Assembly (NCBI GenBank): GCA_039208375.1
Contig: JBCCRC010000009.1
Location: forward strand, 1 to 64,000
Source: JANQPC01 sp039208375
GTDB lineage: Bacteria > Pseudomonadota > Alphaproteobacteria > Rhodobacterales > Rhodobacteraceae
Direction of reading: 5' to 3'
DNA length: 64,000 nt
Made by a program: the position numbers and the translations under genes. Below, piece by piece: positions 42,813 to 51,123 of the stretch (positions within the stretch are counted from its first letter, which is position 1; each line of letters begins with the position of its first letter). The notes beneath the pieces are model-generated. The model made no database searches. It was not told where the DNA came from and saw only the letters and a list, made by a program, of their open reading frames with translations.

Positions 42813-45095
42813 CTAGGGCGCGGGAGGGGGCGGCACGGCCTCAAGAAGGGCGGCCAATCGGGCGCGCGCCTCTGTACTCTCGCCCAGAAGATCACGGAGG
42901 GAGGAAAGCTGCAGCGGATCATGCTCTGGAACACCGTCCGTAACCAGCGCGCCCGCGGCCCCGATTGCGTCAGGGGCCCGTGCCGCCAGCGCTTCCCAAG
43001 CCCGGGCGCGAAGAGCAGCGCGCACGGCCAGATCCCGATCTTCTGCCGTCGCAGCAAGCTCAAGCGCGCGCTCTGCCTCACCCAGGCGAAGCCGCGCCAC
43101 GGCAGCAATGCGGCTGGCGTTTTCATCATCCAGCTGCTCGGCTGTGCGCGCCGCCTCCCCAGGCCGGCCCGCGGCAAGATCGAGCCGTGCCGCAAGGCGC
43201 ACCGCGGCGTCGTCGCCCATGGCCAGAAGCGGCGCTGCAAGCCCTTCGGCCTGCGCGGCAAAACCAAGTGCGATCAACCGGTCGACATAGACGGTGCGTG
43301 CCGTGAGCCCTGCCTCCGTCAAGCTACGGTCGATCCCGGCGGCGAAGGCATATCGCAGAAACACCGCATCCGGCGCATCCTCGGCGATTGCGAGAAGCGC
43401 CTCGCCTTCGAGCAGGGTGGCGGCCTCGGCGGACAAAACGCCTTGGTCCAGCGCTACGGTCAGCGCCTGTGTCGCACCGTCAAAATCCTCCCGCGTGAGC
43501 CGGGCGCGGATTTCAGCGGCCTTCAGCCGCGGCGCCTCCGCTGTCCCCACACGCTCAAACGCAAGGATCGCTGCACTTTCAAGGGCCGCGATGTCCACCG
43601 GGCGGCCCGCCGCTAGATCTGCCTCGATGAGCTTCAAAAGGGCATCGCCTGCCTCCGGCAGATCGCCGGTGCCAACTGCTACCAGCGCATCGCGGTTTTC
43701 CGGCAAAAGCCCGCGTTCGCCCAGCCGTGCCTCAAACAGGGTGCGGGCGGCTGAGGCGTTAGGGCTTGGCGGCGGCAGGCGGCGATGCAGCACAAGAGCG
43801 CTTTCGCTTTCGCCCAGCGCCAGAAGCCGCAGGCCAAGCTCCGGCCCGATCACGGTCCGCAAATGCGACGGAAGCGCGGCATGCGCCAGGAGCAGGGCAT
43901 TCACATCGGCCACGCCGGGCGGCGGCAGCGGGTCTGCCGCCAGCAGCGCCCAGAGGGCGCCGGGCCCCGGGCAGCCGATCTCGGGCGCAAGAGTTTCGGG
44001 AGCCTCACCGAAATGCCCGTCAACGATGCGGGCAATGGCGGCTGTGATCCCTGCCTCATCGCCGGTTGCGCCGAAAGCTTCGAGGACGCCCCGCGCCTCA
44101 GCCCCGAACGACAAATAGGTATAGAGGCGCGCGAGCCGCAGAACCGCTGCCTCGTCGGGGCCGTCGCGGGCGCCGATCACCTCTGCGCGCGCCGCGCCCA
44201 GCGCTGCGGTCGGATCCTCCGCATTGCCCCAGCTTGGCACGTCATAGGCCGTGCCCGCATGGCATTGATCCCGCGCCGGATCGATCAACGCAAAGGCATC
44301 CGGGCCAATGCTCTGCCCCGCACGGTCAAACCCCGTCTCGATCCGTATGTTGGGGCGGCCCGACGGCGGATCAGGCACGTTGGTTTCACTGCCCGCAAGC
44401 TCCGGGGTGCGCGCGGCGTCAACAAGCCCCTCGGCCGCGGCGCGCGCCACAGCTTCGGCCAGAGCGCGTTGTAGGCCCCGGTCGCTCGCAGCAACGCTTA
44501 ACGGTAGGCTCAGCCCCCGAGCCGCGGCGCTTGAACCCAGGTCTGGCAGGCCGTCGTGGCCCGCCACGCGTTGCACGGCGCTCAACTCTGCGAGCGTAAT
44601 CGTTCGGTCGGCGGGCAAGACAGGCGCCCAAGCCGGCACGGGCGCTGGGGGCTCCGGCTGACGGGGCGCAACGCCCATTACCGCCACACGGCCCCCGAGC
44701 GGAGGCAACCGTGCTTCGTGCCGCGCAGTGCGGCCAGGCGCCCCATCCCGGATGTCGATCACAAGAATGCGGGTACCGAGCATGCCGGTTTCCGCCGTAC
44801 AAAGGCAGCCTAGCGAAATCAGCAAATCGCCGGATGACGGATCAACCATAAGATCGGCGATCCGGTCCCTCGGGATCAGGCGGAACACGCCCCCGAAATC
44901 AAACGAAACGTCGCTGCGGCCCGGTCGCAACGCATAGCCCCCTTCAAAGCGCCCAAGCACCCAATCGAGCGGGCGGGGGAAAGTAACCACCAAGCGCGCA
45001 AACCCGTCATGCGCGCCGGAGCGCACGGTGGCCGTTTGCGCCTGAACCGAGAGCGGCACGAGCGCCGCAACGACGCATGCCAAAAACCAGCGCAT
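42813..45095 (-). CDS. Large periplasmic helical-repeat protein next to motA, unknown
   Basis: About 760 residues with a clear signal peptide (WFLACVVAALVPLSVQAQ). The first 150 residues are beta-rich (ATVRSGAHDGFARLVVTFP), reminiscent of AMIN-like domains. From about 300 on the protein is Ala/Leu/Glu-rich with helical repeats of TPR or SEL kind. Its start overlaps the motA stop (TGATG; GTG 45098 is the alternative). I do not recognise it; a stator-associated scaffold comparable to rhizobial MotC is one possibility. Confidence 0.7.
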   Translation of the reverse strand: MRWFLACVVAALVPLSVQAQTATVRSGAHDGFARLVVTFPRPLDWVLGRFEGGYALRPGRSDVSFDFGGVFRLIPRDRIADLMVDPSSGDLLISLGCLCTAETGMLGTRILVIDIRDGAPGRTARHEARLPPLGGRVAVMGVAPRQPEPPAPVPAWAPVLPADRTITLAELSAVQRVAGHDGLPDLGSSAAARGLSLPLSVAASDRGLQRALAEAVARAAAEGLVDAARTPELAGSETNVPDPPSGRPNIRIETGFDRAGQSIGPDAFALIDPARDQCHAGTAYDVPSWGNAEDPTAALGAARAEVIGARDGPDEAAVLRLARLYTYLSFGAEARGVLEAFGATGDEAGITAAIARIVDGHFGEAPETLAPEIGCPGPGALWALLAADPLPPPGVADVNALLLAHAALPSHLRTVIGPELGLRLLALGESESALVLHRRLPPPSPNASAARTLFEARLGERGLLPENRDALVAVGTGDLPEAGDALLKLIEADLAAGRPVDIAALESAAILAFERVGTAEAPRLKAAEIRARLTREDFDGATQALTVALDQGVLSAEAATLLEGEALLAIAEDAPDAVFLRYAFAAGIDRSLTEAGLTARTVYVDRLIALGFAAQAEGLAAPLLAMGDDAAVRLAARLDLAAGRPGEAARTAEQLDDENASRIAAVARLRLGEAERALELAATAEDRDLAVRAALRARAWEALAARAPDAIGAAGALVTDGVPEHDPLQLSSLRDLLGESTEARARLAALLEAVPPPPAP

Positions 45096-45964
45096 CACGC
45101 CGCCTCGCGCTTGGTATCCTGGAGGGCCGCCTCAAGCTCGGAAAAACTTGGGCGCACGCTATGGGGCGCGTTCTGGCGGCCGACTTCAATGCAGATATTT
45201 GCGGGATGATTATGCAGGTTTGCCACGAGAACCTCGCGGATCAGGTTGTAGAAATGGGCATCATCCGCCGCGACCGTTTTCAGCCGGGTCGCGAACGGGC
45301 CGACAAATGCATAGGCAAGAAATACACCCAGGAACGTGCCCACAAGCGCGCCACCGATGAGCTTTCCGAGAATTTCAGGTGGTTGGTCGATCGAGGCCAT
45401 CGTTTTGATCACCCCCAGAACCGCAGCCACGATTCCCAGTGCGGGAAGCGCATCGGCCACCGTTTGTAGGGCGTGGCTCGAATGCATTGCATGGTGTTCG
45501 CGGGCCTCCAATCGCTTTCCCAGAACCTCTTCCACCTGGTGAGGATCGTCATAATTCATCGAGGCGGAGCGCAGGGTATCGCAGATGATCTCGACCGCCT
45601 CGTGATCGGCCAGGATTCGCGGGTAACGACCGAAGATCGCGGATGTTTCCGGTGCTTCGATATGCTCCTCAAGCGATACCGGGTTCGCACGCGCGATGCG
45701 GATTAGTTCGAAGAGTAAACACAACAGGTCGCGGTAGTCATCGGGCTTCCAGTGCGGGCCTTTGAACACCTTGCCCAACTCTTTCAGCGTGTGCTTGATC
45801 GAAGGCCCATCATTGGCGATCAGGAACGTGCCGATCGCGGCGCCACAGATCATCATCATTTCAAAGGGAAGGGCCTTGACGATGATGCCAAACTTGCCGC
45901 CAGCCAGCGCATAGCCGCCGAAGACCATTGCGAAAATGAAAACGATGCCGATGATGCCGATCAT
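45095..45964 (-). CDS. motA: Flagellar motor stator protein MotA
   Basis: A 289-residue stator subunit with four membrane segments. PALGIVAAVLGVIKTM and GALVGTFLGVFLAYAFVGP carry the conserved prolines of segments 3 and 4, and the cytoplasmic loop holds charged residues for torque (YPRILADHEAVEIICDTLRS). The partner motB lies 10 kb away at 56126-56965. Confidence 0.96.
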   Translation of the reverse strand: MIGIIGIVFIFAMVFGGYALAGGKFGIIVKALPFEMMMICGAAIGTFLIANDGPSIKHTLKELGKVFKGPHWKPDDYRDLLCLLFELIRIARANPVSLEEHIEAPETSAIFGRYPRILADHEAVEIICDTLRSASMNYDDPHQVEEVLGKRLEAREHHAMHSSHALQTVADALPALGIVAAVLGVIKTMASIDQPPEILGKLIGGALVGTFLGVFLAYAFVGPFATRLKTVAADDAHFYNLIREVLVANLHNHPANICIEVGRQNAPHSVRPSFSELEAALQDTKREAA

Positions 45965-46014
45965 GCCGGGCGCCTTACCGTTTTGTTGCGAGACTGGGTT
46001 CGAGGAAGGGGCGG

Positions 46015-46596
46015 CTACTGTGTCGGCGCGCGGGCGTTCCGCCCCGCCAGGATCACGCTGATCGTGTAGGCGGTTTCCGGGGGCAGACCAGCGAAGATTG
46101 CGGCCGCCGCATCGGCCCGCATGCGGGAAAGAAAGCCGGCCGCGAAATCGGGCGTCATTGCCTGGAAAAGCTCTGCCGCTTCCTTGGGTTTCATGTTTTC
46201 GTAGACGCTGGTGAGCTGCGCCAGATCGTCCTCCGCCGCCGTTTCCGAGCGCGCCATAGTTGCACTCAGCTGCGCCTCGGCGGCCTCCAACGCTGCGAGC
46301 CGGGCCTCAATGGCCTGTTCGGCAAGATCGAGCGCGGCAAGCCTGTCAGACAGAGCATTTTCCCGATCCTGAACCGATGTTTCCCGCGCGCGCACCGCGG
46401 CCAGCGCGGCATCAAGCCCTTCATCGGTGGCGCAATCGCAGGCGGCGGTAATCACCCCAGCCTCAGCTGTGCGCGCAGCAACTTCCCGCGCAAGGGCGGC
46501 GCCGTGGCCATCCCACGCCCGCAAAAGCCCAGAGCCCACAAAGCCTGCCGCAATGATCAATAATAGCCCGCGGCCCAAAATGCTTGATCGGGTCAT
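46015..46596 (-). CDS. motE: MotE-like protein with MgtE N-domain-like end
   Basis: A 193-residue protein with an N-terminal signal anchor (LLLIIAAGFVGSGLL), a Glu/Ala-rich coiled coil (about 70-125) and a C-terminal helical domain. That domain, LTSVYENMKPKEAAELFQAM to DAAAAIFAGLPPETAYTISVIL, has the MgtE-N-like repeat. Rhizobial MotE has this layout and folds the periplasmic motor protein MotC. The FliG-like look of this fold is noted, but the anchor argues for a periplasmic protein. Confidence 0.75.
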   Translation of the reverse strand: MTRSSILGRGLLLIIAAGFVGSGLLRAWDGHGAALAREVAARTAEAGVITAACDCATDEGLDAALAAVRARETSVQDRENALSDRLAALDLAEQAIEARLAALEAAEAQLSATMARSETAAEDDLAQLTSVYENMKPKEAAELFQAMTPDFAAGFLSRMRADAAAAIFAGLPPETAYTISVILAGRNARAPTQ

Positions 46597-47111
46597 CCCT
46601 TGGCCCCTGTGCGCATCCGATTGCTCAGAAAGAGCGCATCTTCGACCGGCGCGTTTTCAGCAGGCGCAGCACCATTCGGTGCAGCGGGCGATACTGCGGC
46701 TTCATCGGTGGCCTTGGGCTGGGTGCGGTCGGGAAAGATCTCATCCGGTGGCCTCGCCGCAGCCACATCAGCTGGTTCGGGCGCAACAGGTTCGGCGGGT
46801 GCGGGCGCCTCGGCACGCGGCGCCACGTCGGGCAAGTCATGAAGCGACGCCACCAGAAGCTCCAGCCGGCGCGCGGCGGCTTCGGCACGCCCGGTAAGCT
46901 CCCCCAATGAGTTGGCCGAATCCGATGCCGCGGTTTGCGCAGATTTGAGGGTGCGAGTCATATCGTCCACCTGCACCGATAGCACCGCGATCGCACCACC
47001 CACGCCTTTTTCGAGATCCGTAAACCGGCTCAGTCGGCGCGAGAGCACGATGCAATACGCCCCTGCCCCAAGCGCCGCGATCAAAAGCAAAACATCAGCA
47101 ACAAACGCCAC
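46593..47111 (-). CDS. Membrane-anchored coiled-coil protein of the flagellar cluster, unknown
   Basis: A 172-residue protein with one membrane segment (VADVLLLIAALGAGAYCIVL). Next comes a predicted coiled coil (FTDLEKGVGGAIAVLSVQVDDMTRTLK and onward to residue 85) and a Pro/Ala/Glu-rich tail. GTG start, nine bases after fliL, and overlapping motE by four. I do not know a function; position suggests a motor accessory protein. Confidence 0.7.
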   Translation of the reverse strand: MAFVADVLLLIAALGAGAYCIVLSRRLSRFTDLEKGVGGAIAVLSVQVDDMTRTLKSAQTAASDSANSLGELTGRAEAAARRLELLVASLHDLPDVAPRAEAPAPAEPVAPEPADVAAARPPDEIFPDRTQPKATDEAAVSPAAPNGAAPAENAPVEDALFLSNRMRTGAKG

Positions 47112-47120
47112 GGCCGCCTC

Positions 47121-47600
47121 CTAATTCAGCACGAATTCCATCACGAGCAGGTCGCGCACATTGTCCTCGCCCACCACCAGCCGCACCCGTCGCAGCATCT
47201 GGGCACGCAGCTTGATCAGCGCAGACGGTTCTTCGAGATCGCGCGCTTCAACTGCGCGCAGATACCCGTTCAGTACATCCGTGATCCGCGGCATCAGCGC
47301 CGTGACATCGCGCACCTTGCCGTTGGGCACCTCAAGCTGGGCGTTGAATCGCAAGTGGCGCCCGGCCGTGCCCGTGCCGACCGACACCACGATGGGCTCA
47401 ATCGGCACAAACGCGATGCCGGCATCCGCTGGCTCAGCCGCCTTTTCTCCAGCCCCATCTGCCCCGCCGCCCAGCAGCCCAGAAGCGGCTGCAAAGTAAC
47501 CGCCTGCGCCAGCCGGAACCGCAAGGACCAGCCCGATTAAAAGCGCCTTTCCCAACCGTTTTGGCGGCGGGCCTTCTTCTTCCGTTGCAGCGTCTGCCAT
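47121..47600 (-). CDS. fliL: FliL flagellar basal body protein (second copy)
   Basis: A 159-residue protein: cytoplasmic start MADAATEEEGPPPKR, a membrane segment (ALLIGLVLAVPAGAGGYFAA) and a periplasmic FliL domain (VSVGTGTAGRHLRFNAQLEV, LRAQMLRRVRLVVGEDNVRDLLVMEFVLN). It heads the ten-gene minus operon and faces fliF, the usual partner gene. GTG 47603 directly before the ATG is an alternative start. Confidence 0.88.
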   Translation of the reverse strand: MADAATEEEGPPPKRLGKALLIGLVLAVPAGAGGYFAAASGLLGGGADGAGEKAAEPADAGIAFVPIEPIVVSVGTGTAGRHLRFNAQLEVPNGKVRDVTALMPRITDVLNGYLRAVEARDLEEPSALIKLRAQMLRRVRLVVGEDNVRDLLVMEFVLN

Positions 47601-47642
47601 CACGTCCCCATTGCCCCCGCGCTTGCTCTTACCCCGTTGCAT

Positions 47643-47657
47643 CTAACCGATTGTTAA
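47643..47657. promoter_or_regulatory. CtrA-like site between fliL and fliF
   Basis: CTAA-N7-TTAA on the plus strand (TTAA-N7-TTAG on the minus), seven of eight consensus positions with exact spacing, 43 bases from fliL and 62 from fliF. It could control both divergent operons. Confidence 0.6.
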
Positions 47658-47718
47658 GAGCGCTCTGCGAGAAGCGCCGCAGCACAAGGGCAGAAGCCCG
47701 TAAGTGGCGGAGTAAGGC

Positions 47719-49380
47719 GTGCAGCAGTTCATGGCCGGGTTTATGGCGCTTTCGCCAATGCGGCGGATCGTGGTTCTGGGAGCCACTGTTGGCGTATTTT
47801 CAGCCGTTCTGGGCTTGGCCCGCATGGCCTCGGCGCCGCAGATGGCATTGCTTTACGCTGGGCTCGAACCGGCGGCGGCGGGCGAGGTTGTGGCCGCCCT
47901 TGAACAAGCCGGAACACCCTACGAGGTGCGGGGTACGTCGATATTCGTTGATGCCGCACAGCGTGATGCTACGCGGCTGGAACTTGCCGCGCAGGGCCAG
48001 CCTGCCATGGGCGCACAAGGCTACGAACTTCTAGAAGCAATGTCGGGGTTCGGAACGACTGCGCAGATGTTCGATGCAACGTACTGGCGGGCAAAAGAGG
48101 GCGAGCTTGCGCGCACGATCGTCGCCAGCCCCGCCTACCAAAGTGCCCGCGTTCACATCTCAAACCAGGCGCAGAACCGCTTCTCCATGGGCGGCGCGCC
48201 CAAGGCATCTGTCACCGTCGCCCCGGCCGCTGGGCGGATCAGCTCGGCGCAGGCCCGCGCGTTGAAGCACCTTGTCGCCTCGGCGGTGGCGAATCTCGAT
48301 CCCGAGCGGGTTTCGGTGATTGACGCACGAACGGGCCTCGTTGACGGGGGTGCGGGCGATGCGATGGGGAACGGCTTGGCGATGGACGAACGGGCTGCGG
48401 CCCTGAAGCAGAATGTCGAACGCCTGTTGGCCGCGCGCGTGGGCCCGGGCAACGCCGTTGTCGAAATCATGATCGACCCGGTGACCGAGCGGGAGCAAAT
48501 CCGCGAGACACTCTTTGATCCTGACAGCCGGGTGGCCATCAGCACCGATACACAGGAAATCACCACTTCGGCCCAGGATCAGGGCAGCAACGCCGTAACT
48601 GTGGCGAGCAACCTTCCCGATGGTGAAGCCTCTGGTGCCGGGAATAGCTCAACATCTCAAAACTCCGAAACCCGCGAGCGGGTGAATTTCGAGGTGGCTG
48701 AAACGCAGCGCGAAATCTTGCGCACACCCGGGGCGATCCGGCGAATGTCTGTTGCCGTTCTGGTGGATGGTGTCAGAGGCTCCAATGCCGACGGGGATGC
48801 GACTTGGGAGCCGCGGCCGGCGGCAGAGCTCGCGTCTTTACGCGCGCTCGTGGAATCAGCCGTGGGCTTCGATGCCGAGCGCGGGGATACGGTCACCCTT
48901 GAATCGCTTGAATTTCTGCCGGTGGCCGAGGCAGGCAGCACGGCGCCCGCGGCGCCGCTCTTTTCGGCAGGGCCTATCAACGTGATGCAGCTTGCGCTTG
49001 CCGGGCTCACCGCGCTTGTTACCCTTGCCATTGCCGCGCTTGTTGTGCGCCCCGCAATCGCGGCAATTGCCCAGGGCCGGCCGGCGCCCTCAGCACCCAT
49101 GGGCCTACCGGCACCAGAGGATGGCAAGGCAGCCGCGCCTGCTCTCGCGCCTGCGGGCGCAGACGACATCGATAGCGGCCTGCCGGCCCTTGAGGGCGAT
49201 TTGCCGCCGCTAGCGATCGCACCCGCGCCCATGGGGCTTGCCGATCTTGGCGGCGGCGAGCTGGTCGGCATTGGGGGTGGCGATGGCGCGGCTGATCGCC
49301 TGCGTGCGCTTGTCGGCGAGCGCCGAGAGGAAAGCGCAGCCGTTCTTCAAAGCTGGGTCGAAGATCGGGGAGCGGCCTGA
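47719..49380 (+). CDS. fliF: Flagellar M-ring protein FliF
   Basis: A 553-residue ring protein with two membrane segments (RRIVVLGATVGVFSAVLGLA near 15-33; NVMQLALAGLTALVTLAIAALVV near 420). The ring-building motifs are ARVHISNQAQNRFSMG and PERVSVIDARTGLV. The C-terminal tail, which binds FliG in other bacteria, is present but Ala/Pro-rich. GTG 47719 follows GGAG by six bases. First gene of fliF-fliH-fliN-fliP. Confidence 0.95.
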   Translation: MQQFMAGFMALSPMRRIVVLGATVGVFSAVLGLARMASAPQMALLYAGLEPAAAGEVVAALEQAGTPYEVRGTSIFVDAAQRDATRLELAAQGQPAMGAQGYELLEAMSGFGTTAQMFDATYWRAKEGELARTIVASPAYQSARVHISNQAQNRFSMGGAPKASVTVAPAAGRISSAQARALKHLVASAVANLDPERVSVIDARTGLVDGGAGDAMGNGLAMDERAAALKQNVERLLAARVGPGNAVVEIMIDPVTEREQIRETLFDPDSRVAISTDTQEITTSAQDQGSNAVTVASNLPDGEASGAGNSSTSQNSETRERVNFEVAETQREILRTPGAIRRMSVAVLVDGVRGSNADGDATWEPRPAAELASLRALVESAVGFDAERGDTVTLESLEFLPVAEAGSTAPAAPLFSAGPINVMQLALAGLTALVTLAIAALVVRPAIAAIAQGRPAPSAPMGLPAPEDGKAAAPALAPAGADDIDSGLPALEGDLPPLAIAPAPMGLADLGGGELVGIGGGDGAADRLRALVGERREESAAVLQSWVEDRGAA

Positions 49381-49988
49381 TGGGTGTGGTCAATCTCGAA
49401 GAGTTCTCGCAATCTCCAGCGCCAGCCGTACCGACTGCACCGCCCGCCCCGGCTCCGGGCTCGGCAGCGGGTGCGGCGTCGGGCGATGCGTTGCGAGAGG
49501 CCTTTGAACGCGGCTACCGCTCTGGCTGGGACGATGCCCAAGACACCCAGAGGAAGGAAGCCGCGGCACTTACGGCAGAGCTTTCGCGCAACCTGTCCGA
49601 TATCAGCTTCTCGTTTCATGAAGCTCGGGAGGATGTGCTGGCCGGGATGGCGCGGTTCTACGAAGCGCTGTTTTCGGAGTTTCTTCCGTCGTTGGCCGAT
49701 ACAGCGCTAAAGGCCGCCCTCGTTGATGCCCTCGTGTCTGCCGCAACCGATGCCGCGCCCAATCGTGCCGTGATCGCCGTCGCTCCACCGGACGTTGGCC
49801 CGGTGCGTGAGGTCTTGCCCACCGATATCGCTCTCGATCTCTCGGTAGAGCCGGAGCCAGCGCTTCGGCCGGGCCAAGCGTACCTGACCTTCGCAGGCGG
49901 CGAGATTGAGTTTGACTTCGCAGCCGTCACCGACCGGCTTGCGGCCTGCATCCCGGCCACCGCGGATGATGGGGCGGCAGAAGCGTGA
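49380..49988 (+). CDS. fliH: Flagellar assembly protein FliH-like
   Basis: A 202-residue protein: a Pro/Ala-rich N-terminus, then the helical stretch REAFERGYRSGWDDAQDTQRKE with the GxxxG-like spacing of FliH, and a C-terminal domain (YLTFAGGEIEFDFAAVTDRLAA). FliH regulates the FliI ATPase. In many bacteria fliG sits between fliF and fliH; here fliH follows fliF directly (one-base overlap). Confidence 0.78.
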   Translation: MGVVNLEEFSQSPAPAVPTAPPAPAPGSAAGAASGDALREAFERGYRSGWDDAQDTQRKEAAALTAELSRNLSDISFSFHEAREDVLAGMARFYEALFSEFLPSLADTALKAALVDALVSAATDAAPNRAVIAVAPPDVGPVREVLPTDIALDLSVEPEPALRPGQAYLTFAGGEIEFDFAAVTDRLAACIPATADDGAAEA

Positions 49989-50269
49989 GCGATTCTGAGG
50001 ACTCGAAAGCGGACGAAACCCGTTTTGGCGAAGTGCCCGTCACCGTGACGGTGGTTGTCGGCACGGCCCGTCCCGCCGTGCGCACGCTGCTTGAGCTGTC
50101 GCGCGATTCCGTCATCCCTCTCGAAAACCGGATCGACGATCCGGTGACCATTTACGCGGGCGACAAGATCATCGCCCATGGCGAACTTTTGGAGGACGAG
50201 GGAGATGGCGATGGCGGGGCGGGCACGCTTTCAGTCCGCATCACTGAGCTGCTGACCGATAATGGCTAG
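49985..50269 (+). CDS. fliN: Flagellar motor switch protein FliN
   Basis: A 94-residue C-ring protein with the SpoA domain: VPVTVTVVVGTARPAVRTLLELSRDSVIPLE and VTIYAGDKIIAHGELL, here followed by an acidic Gly-rich loop. GTG start overlapping fliH by four bases and fliP by eight. Confidence 0.92.
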   Translation: MSDSEDSKADETRFGEVPVTVTVVVGTARPAVRTLLELSRDSVIPLENRIDDPVTIYAGDKIIAHGELLEDEGDGDGGAGTLSVRITELLTDNG

Positions 50270-51014
50270 CCCCACTCTCCGCCACGGCGCGGGTGTTGCA
50301 CTGGCTGTTGCCGCTGCCGGATGGCCAATGGTTGCCGCGGGCCAGAGCGTGCCATTCGAACTGCCCGAAGGCCTCATGCTTTCGGAGCGCGCGATCCAGC
50401 TTTTCCTGTTGATCACAATCCTCAGCATCGTGCCCGGGCTGGCGGTGATGATCACCTGCTTTCCCTTCATCGTCACCGTGCTGGCGATCCTACGCCAGGC
50501 CATTGGGTTGCAAACCTCGCCCCCGAACATCCTGATCGTCAGCCTCGCACTTTTTCTCACTTACTATGTGATGGAGCCCGTCTTCCTCGAAGCGTGGCGC
50601 GCCGGCCTTCAGCCGTTGGGCGAGGGTGCACTTGGCCCGGTTGAGGGGCTGACCGCAGCGCTTGCCCCGTTTCGGGAATTCATGGTGGGGCGGCTGGCCG
50701 CAGATTCCTACGCTGCGCTCGCAGAGCTTCGGGGCGTGCCGCGCACGGCAGATGTAGAGACCGCGCCGCTCTCTGTGCTCGTACCGGCCTTTCTGCTCAG
50801 CGAAATCGAACGCGCGTTTCAGATCGGTTTCCTGATTTTCCTGCCATTCCTGATCATCGATCTGGTGGTGGCCGCAGTGCTGATGTCCATGGGTATGATG
50901 ATGGTGCCGCCGGCCATCGTGTCCCTCCCCTTCAAACTTGCCTTCTTCGTCGTCGCAGACGGGTGGGGTTTGCTGGCAAACGCTCTGGTGAGGGGTTACG
51001 TGCCCCAGCTTTAG
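50262..51014 (+). CDS. fliP: Flagellar export gate protein FliP
   Basis: A 250-residue gate protein with a cleavable signal peptide (ALAVAAAGWPMVAAGQ) and membrane segments that include MITCFPFIVTVLAILRQAIG, FLLSEIERAFQIGFLIFLPFLIIDLVVA and SMGMMMVPPAIVSLPFKLAFF, all FliP signatures. Last gene of its unit, convergent with flgI. Confidence 0.96.
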   Translation: MASPTLRHGAGVALAVAAAGWPMVAAGQSVPFELPEGLMLSERAIQLFLLITILSIVPGLAVMITCFPFIVTVLAILRQAIGLQTSPPNILIVSLALFLTYYVMEPVFLEAWRAGLQPLGEGALGPVEGLTAALAPFREFMVGRLAADSYAALAELRGVPRTADVETAPLSVLVPAFLLSEIERAFQIGFLIFLPFLIIDLVVAAVLMSMGMMMVPPAIVSLPFKLAFFVVADGWGLLANALVRGYVPQL

Positions 51015-51040
51015 TGCGGCTAACGGCCAGGGGCATCGTA

Positions 51041-51070
51041 CCCATATTCTGCAAATTGCTTGCATATGGG
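51041..51070. terminator. Hairpin between convergent fliP and flgI
   Basis: CCCATA pairs with TATGGG, and inside, after a three-base bulge, TGCAA pairs with TTGCA around a five-base loop. It lies midway in the 109-base gap between the two 3' ends. There is no T run, so a terminator role is only plausible. Confidence 0.4.
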
Positions 51071-51123
51071 CCAGAGTCCCAACGCGCGCCATCTCGCGCT
51101 GCGCGCGTCTCGCGAGCCACGCG

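Noticed and set aside
42615..43616. 333-codon plus-strand open frame opposite sltF and the large periplasmic protein
   Set aside because: It is antisense to two genes with signal peptides and is made of Arg/Pro/Gly-rich sequence without a domain.
45970..46000. TTAC-N7-TTGC as a CtrA site before motA
   Set aside because: Only six of eight positions fit and the site lies inside a compact operon that is probably read through from fliL.
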